This document shows, in pieces, positions 60,681 through 64,000 of a DNA stretch of 64,000 bases. The stretch is from Prinsepia uniflora. Its lineage: Eukaryota; Streptophyta; Magnoliopsida; Rosales; Rosaceae. A program made the position numbers and the translations under genes. Each line of letters starts with the position of its first letter. Position 1 is the first letter of the stretch. A model generated the notes under the pieces. That model was not told the DNA's origin, searched no databases, and was given only the letters and a program-made list of their open reading frames with translations. The stretch is taken from NCBI GenBank assembly GCA_032719365.1, contig CM064872.1, positions 57,216,891 to 57,280,890 on the forward strand. Reading direction: 5' to 3'.

Positions 60681-60833
60681 GCCTCCTGCTAGATAGGTGT
60701 GTGCCTACACCTTTAAGGCACACCACCATTCCCCTCCTAGACCATTCCCCTCGCAGGAATGTGGGATAATTCACTGTTCCCTCTAGGACACGTGTCTTAC
60801 ATTTTATCCTTTTTGAAGGTCTGGGCCGTTACA

Positions 60834-62370
60834 CCTCCAATGTGCTAGAACTTGGTCCTTAGTTCCTCGCCTCCCTTCTATGAATGTTAGGCCAAGAAAA
60901 TGGGTTTTTTGTATTAAGCACAATTCCAATGGTTCTATTCAGCACTATAAGGCTCGCTTGGTTACCAACGATTGTCATCAGCAAGCCAACCTCAATTTGG
61001 AGAGACTTTCAGCCTTTTTGTTAACCATTCTTCCATTCATCTAATCTTGGCTCTGTTCGTTCACTATCACTAGCTGGTTCGTCAATTGGATGTGTAGATT
61101 GCCTTCCTCCATGGCTTTCTTACCAAAGAGGTATTGATGCGCCAACCTACTGGTTTTGTTGACCCTCAATCATCCAATCATGTCTGTAAGCTTTGACGCT
61201 CTCTCTATGGTCTTAAACAGGCCCCTAGCGCATGGTTTCAGTGTTTCTCCTCCCACTTAGAGGACCTCGATTTCCATCCCTTAAAATCAGACTCTTCCTT
61301 CTTCATCTATTTTTCAGGGCTCTATTTAGTTTATCTTCTCATTTATGTGGATGACATCCTCATTATCGGCAATGACTCTCGTCACATTGGGCACCTCATC
61401 TGGGCCATCTCTTTTCCATGAAGAATCTTGGTCTTGTACATTATTTTTTGGGTATGGAAGTTCAGCATACTTCCTCAGGATTATTTCTCATTTAGCATAA
61501 ATATGTTCATGATTTACTTCTTCGCTCCCACATGACTGATCTTGACATGTCTCCACCCATGTTGTTGTTGGCCAACGGCTCAACCTTCATGATGAGATCC
61601 TCTTCTTGATCCCACTACCTATTGTAGCATTATCGATGCCCTACAATACCTCACCTTAACCCAACCAGACATTTTTTTTTATGTTAAACAAGTGTACCAG
61701 TTCCTTCATCATCATACTAATGTTTACTGGGTCGTTGTAAAGTGCATTCTTCGGTACCTCAAAGGTTCCCCCTCTCACGGTTCGTGCTACAAACCCATCT
61801 ATTTCTTTCTCTCTCTCACTCACCCAATCCCTCTCTCCCTCTCTATTAGCCGACTCTGACACTGATACTAGTGATCATAATGCTCATCAGTCTACTAAGG
61901 GTTACTAACTGTATCTTGGGTCTAATCTGATCTTCTGGAGTGCTAAAAAACATGGTAGGGTTTCACGTTCTAGTACGGAGGCTGAATATCCTAAACTTGC
62001 TTACACAGCTGCAACTATTTTCTTCTTTTGTGCTCTATTTCATGACCTACATCTTCCTTTATCTTACCCGAAGCTTCTTCTTGACAACATCAACTTAATC
62101 TCTCTGGCCTCTTTTCCAGTCTTTCGTGCCGTAGTCGTCATGTTGAGCTTGACTACCATTATGTCTGTGAGAAAGTTGTTTGTGGTGAGTTGCTAGTCTA
62201 TTATGTCTCCACCCATGACTAGGTTGCTGACATTTACCCTCAAGGATTGTCTCTACCATGGCTCAACAAGCTTCAAGTGCTCCATCGCCCCGTCAACAAT
62301 CAAAATTCAATCACAGCACCTCACACTAGTAGACTCCAACTCCATGAAAGAAGAAATGGAAGCGTGAATC
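60834..62370 (+). pseudogene. copia reverse transcriptase and RNase H remnant
   Basis: Begins ARTWSLVPRLP, then KWVFCIKHNSNGSIQHYKAR, LYGLKQAP-like sequence (61200), YVDDILIIGN (61340) with the catalytic Asp pair, DALQYLTLTQPDI (61630) and LRYLKGS (61750). RNase H traces include HVELDYHYVCEKV (62130) and the C-terminal VADIYPQGLS (62225). Several frameshifts and stops. Confidence 0.88.
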
Positions 62371-62440
62371 ATCTAACATTGAGCAAGGAATAGGATCGCT
62401 AATCACTAAGCAAGCAAAAAACCTACACCGGGGTGGGGTG

Positions 62441-62632
62441 TGTAAAAGATTGGTATAATATTTTGTATATATTGTTCAATATGGGTACACGGCTAAATAT
62501 AAATCAATACAATATAACAGGAAGTAGGTCTACTCTAGGAAAGGAAGACTAAAACAGATATGTTCAAACTTACAAGTGATCCCCATATCACACAACAAGG
62601 GATAATTGATTTTGTGATTCTTTCCTTTAACA
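62441..62632 (-). repeat. 3' LTR of a minus-strand copia element (192 bp)
   Basis: The minus strand starts tgttaaagg and ends accaatcttttaca. A purine tract adjoins it on the inner side. The short length suits Ale-type copia elements. It begins exactly at the polypurine tract of the plus-strand copia. Confidence 0.85.
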
Positions 62633-62646
62633 CTCCCCCTAAAGTT
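62633..62646 (-). promoter_or_regulatory. Polypurine tract of the minus-strand copia
   Basis: The minus strand reads aactttagggggag directly before the LTR. Confidence 0.85.
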
Positions 62647-64000
62647 GGAGCATGTAAGTTGATGACTCCCAACTTGTCAAGGAGTGAAATGAAGGCTGGT
62701 GTGCGTAGAGGCTTAGTGAACAGATCTGCTAGTTGCATATCAACACGTATGTATCCCGTTTGGAGTTCACCTCAATTAATTCATTCACGAATGGTATGGC
62801 AATGAATCTCAATATGTTTTGTTCTTTCGTGGTACACTGGGTTTGCTGCAATATGCAATGCTGTTTGATTGTTGCAAAATAACTTAGCAGGTTCAACATG
62901 ATTCATGTGCAAATCTTGTAGAAGATATCAAAGCCAAGTGAGTTTGTATATGGCGGCTACCATTGAGCGATATTCAGATTCAACTAAGGACCTTGAGACA
63001 GTAACTTGCTTCTTGGTTTTCCATGAAATAAGGGTAGTCCCAAGACAGATACAGTAACCAGTGATGGATCGACGAGTGATTGGACATCGAGCCTAATCAG
63101 CATCACAATATCCAATCAATTTTAATTTGTTTTGAGATGGAAATAGAAGTCCCTGTCCTGGAGCATACTTGAGGTAATGCAGCAAATGTAGTGCTGCTGT
63201 GAGATGTTGGCATGTGGGAGTTTGTATGAATTGACTGAGCGTGTTGATGGAATATGTAATTTATGGACGAGTGATTGTGAGATATATAAATTTTCCCACT
63301 AATCTCCTGTATCGAGTACGATCATGAAGTGGTTCACTGTTAGGCGCAATAAGAAGTACATCAGGGTCCATAGGCACTACAATGGATTTGGCTCCTAATA
63401 GACCATCTTCTTCTAGAATTTCCAAGGTATATTTCCTTTGTAAAATAGTCACTCATTTGCTGGAGCGGGAAACCTCAACGCCTAGGAAATATTTCAGGGG
63501 ACCAAGATCCTTGATTTTGAACTGGGTACCAAGGTAGCTCTTCAGTTTGTGAATTGCGACTTCATCATTCCTTGTAATGATCATATCATCCACATAAAGC
63601 AATATAATAGTCAGAGAACTTCCTTTGGTCTGTGTGAATAAAGAGTAATTTTCCCTGGATTGTTCAAGGCATAGTGGAAATGGTAGTGGAAAATTTTCAA
63701 AACCAACTACGGGGACCCTGTTTAAGTCCGTAAAGGGACTTATGTAGTCGACATACCAGAGAATACCCCTGTCGATGAAGACCAGGTGGCAAGGACATGT
63801 ACACTTCCTTCTGAACGTCTCTAGGTAGGAATGCAATTTGGACATCCATTTGATGGAAGGACCAGTTGTGAACAGTGGCTATAGACAACAGGCACCAGAC
63901 AATAATTATTTTGGCAACGAGTGCAAACGTGCCTTTATAATTTATACCTGTGCGTTGATGGAATCCTTAGGCTACCAAACGAGCCTTGTAGCACTCCACA
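62640..64000 (-). pseudogene. copia RT and RNase H, minus strand, 5' part beyond the window
   Basis: Reading from 64000 leftwards: CYKARLVA, WSFHQMDVQIAFLPRD and SLYGLKQGPRSWF (63888-63697), LLYVDDMIITRND and LGPLKYFLGVEVSRS (to 63453), then RKYTLEILEEDGLL and VVPMDPD (63452-63261), EYRSMVAAIYKL (about 62960), ANPVYHERTKHIEI (about 62830) and the C-terminus QLADLFTKPLRTPAF...DLHAP-like INLHAPTLGG (62738-62640). These are RT with the catalytic DD, the connection, and RNase H of a copia polyprotein. At least three frame changes or stops break it. The lineage is probably Ale-like. Confidence 0.9.

Larger units (their letters stand above)
59715..60801 (-). mobile_element. Three-LTR Cassandra TRIM
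   Basis: Plus-strand order is LTR (59715-60019), internal (60020-60089), LTR (60090-60410), internal (60411-60480), LTR (60481-60801). The whole is flanked by one perfect 5-bp duplication tttta (59710-59714 and 60802-60806). Both internals keep the PBS (minus strand tggtatcagagcc) and the purine tract. Each LTR has a 5S-like domain on the minus strand. Confidence 0.93.
53904..60833 (-). mobile_element. Minus-strand solo LTR in copia, with two Cassandra insertions
   Basis: Plus-strand ends are tgacaagaccc and gggccgttaca. Removing nested elements (54216-57809, 59715-60801) leaves about 2.25 kb. The flanks ccgtc and cctcc match 3 of 5. The copia reading frame continues across the site. It is the same family as the fragment at 23413-24073. 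Confidence 0.82.
45808..62440 (+). mobile_element. Decayed Ty1/copia retrotransposon, interrupted twice
   Basis: A PBS-like tggtatcaatc at 45808 is followed by gag and integrase remnants (to about 48639), a short bridging piece (53762-53903), then RT and RNase H (60834-62370) and a polypurine tract ggggtggggtg (62430-62440). The two gaps are filled by a partial long-LTR element and by a solo LTR. The coding sense continues exactly across both gaps (EPSYFT...AMEYEFKA, then TWSLVPRLP). The 3' LTR is not seen, because a minus-strand copia starts at the tract. Confidence 0.82.

Overview
This is plant nuclear DNA. The first 2.3 kb hold the 3' exons of a real host gene, an EMP70/TM9-family transmembrane protein with GT-AG introns. 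Almost all of the remaining 61 kb is transposable elements inserted into one another: one Mutator-like DNA transposon (MULE), Ty3/gypsy chromovirus and related long-LTR elements, two Ty1/copia elements, and three Cassandra TRIM insertions whose LTRs carry a 5S rRNA-like domain. Organelle-like or bacterial content was not seen. A eudicot, perhaps a woody one, is my guess; the species cannot be fixed from the sequence.

Layout. 53-2349: last five visible exons of the TM9 gene (+). 3091-10731: MULE with 148-bp terminal inverted repeats and a perfect 9-bp target duplication; its decayed transposase gene is split by a 2.56-kb solo LTR (3985-6543, 5-bp duplication). 10741-12060: AT-rich DNA without recognisable features. 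12060-23412: an old, broken Ty3/gypsy pol on the minus strand, interrupted by a plus-strand solo LTR (13366-21973) that itself contains three more insertions: a TGATA...TATCA solo LTR, a complete Cassandra, and a minus-strand solo LTR. 23413-45321: a nest of 2.8-2.9 kb LTRs. It includes a minus-strand element with a 3.7-kb internal region that has no recognisable coding capacity, split by a minus-strand LTR, which is split in turn by a structurally complete Tekay-like chromovirus (28942-39034). 45808-62440: a decayed plus-strand Ty1/copia element broken by an inverted partial copy of the non-coding element (48640-53761) and by a solo LTR (53904-60833) that carries two further Cassandra insertions. 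62441-64000: the 3' part of a minus-strand copia element running off the window.

How the parts relate. Insertion order can be read from intact target duplications: gacac for the chromovirus; atgag, aagac and ggggg for solo LTRs; tgggt and tttta for Cassandra; aaaattaat for the MULE. The chromovirus is the only element with near-complete gag, protease, RT, RNase H, integrase and chromodomain, but it has two frameshifts and a changed protease active site. Its LTRs share several segments with those of the non-coding family, so a relative of it is a plausible source of enzymes for that family (inference).

The points most worth a second look are: a Cassandra copy with three LTRs and two internal regions between one pair of target duplications; a putative large non-coding retroelement (LARD) family seen twice in opposite orientation; a tandem array inside the MULE that resembles its own TIR; a 12-bp-arm palindrome kept in three separate LTR copies; and a retroelement junction that ends a few bases into the primer-binding site.
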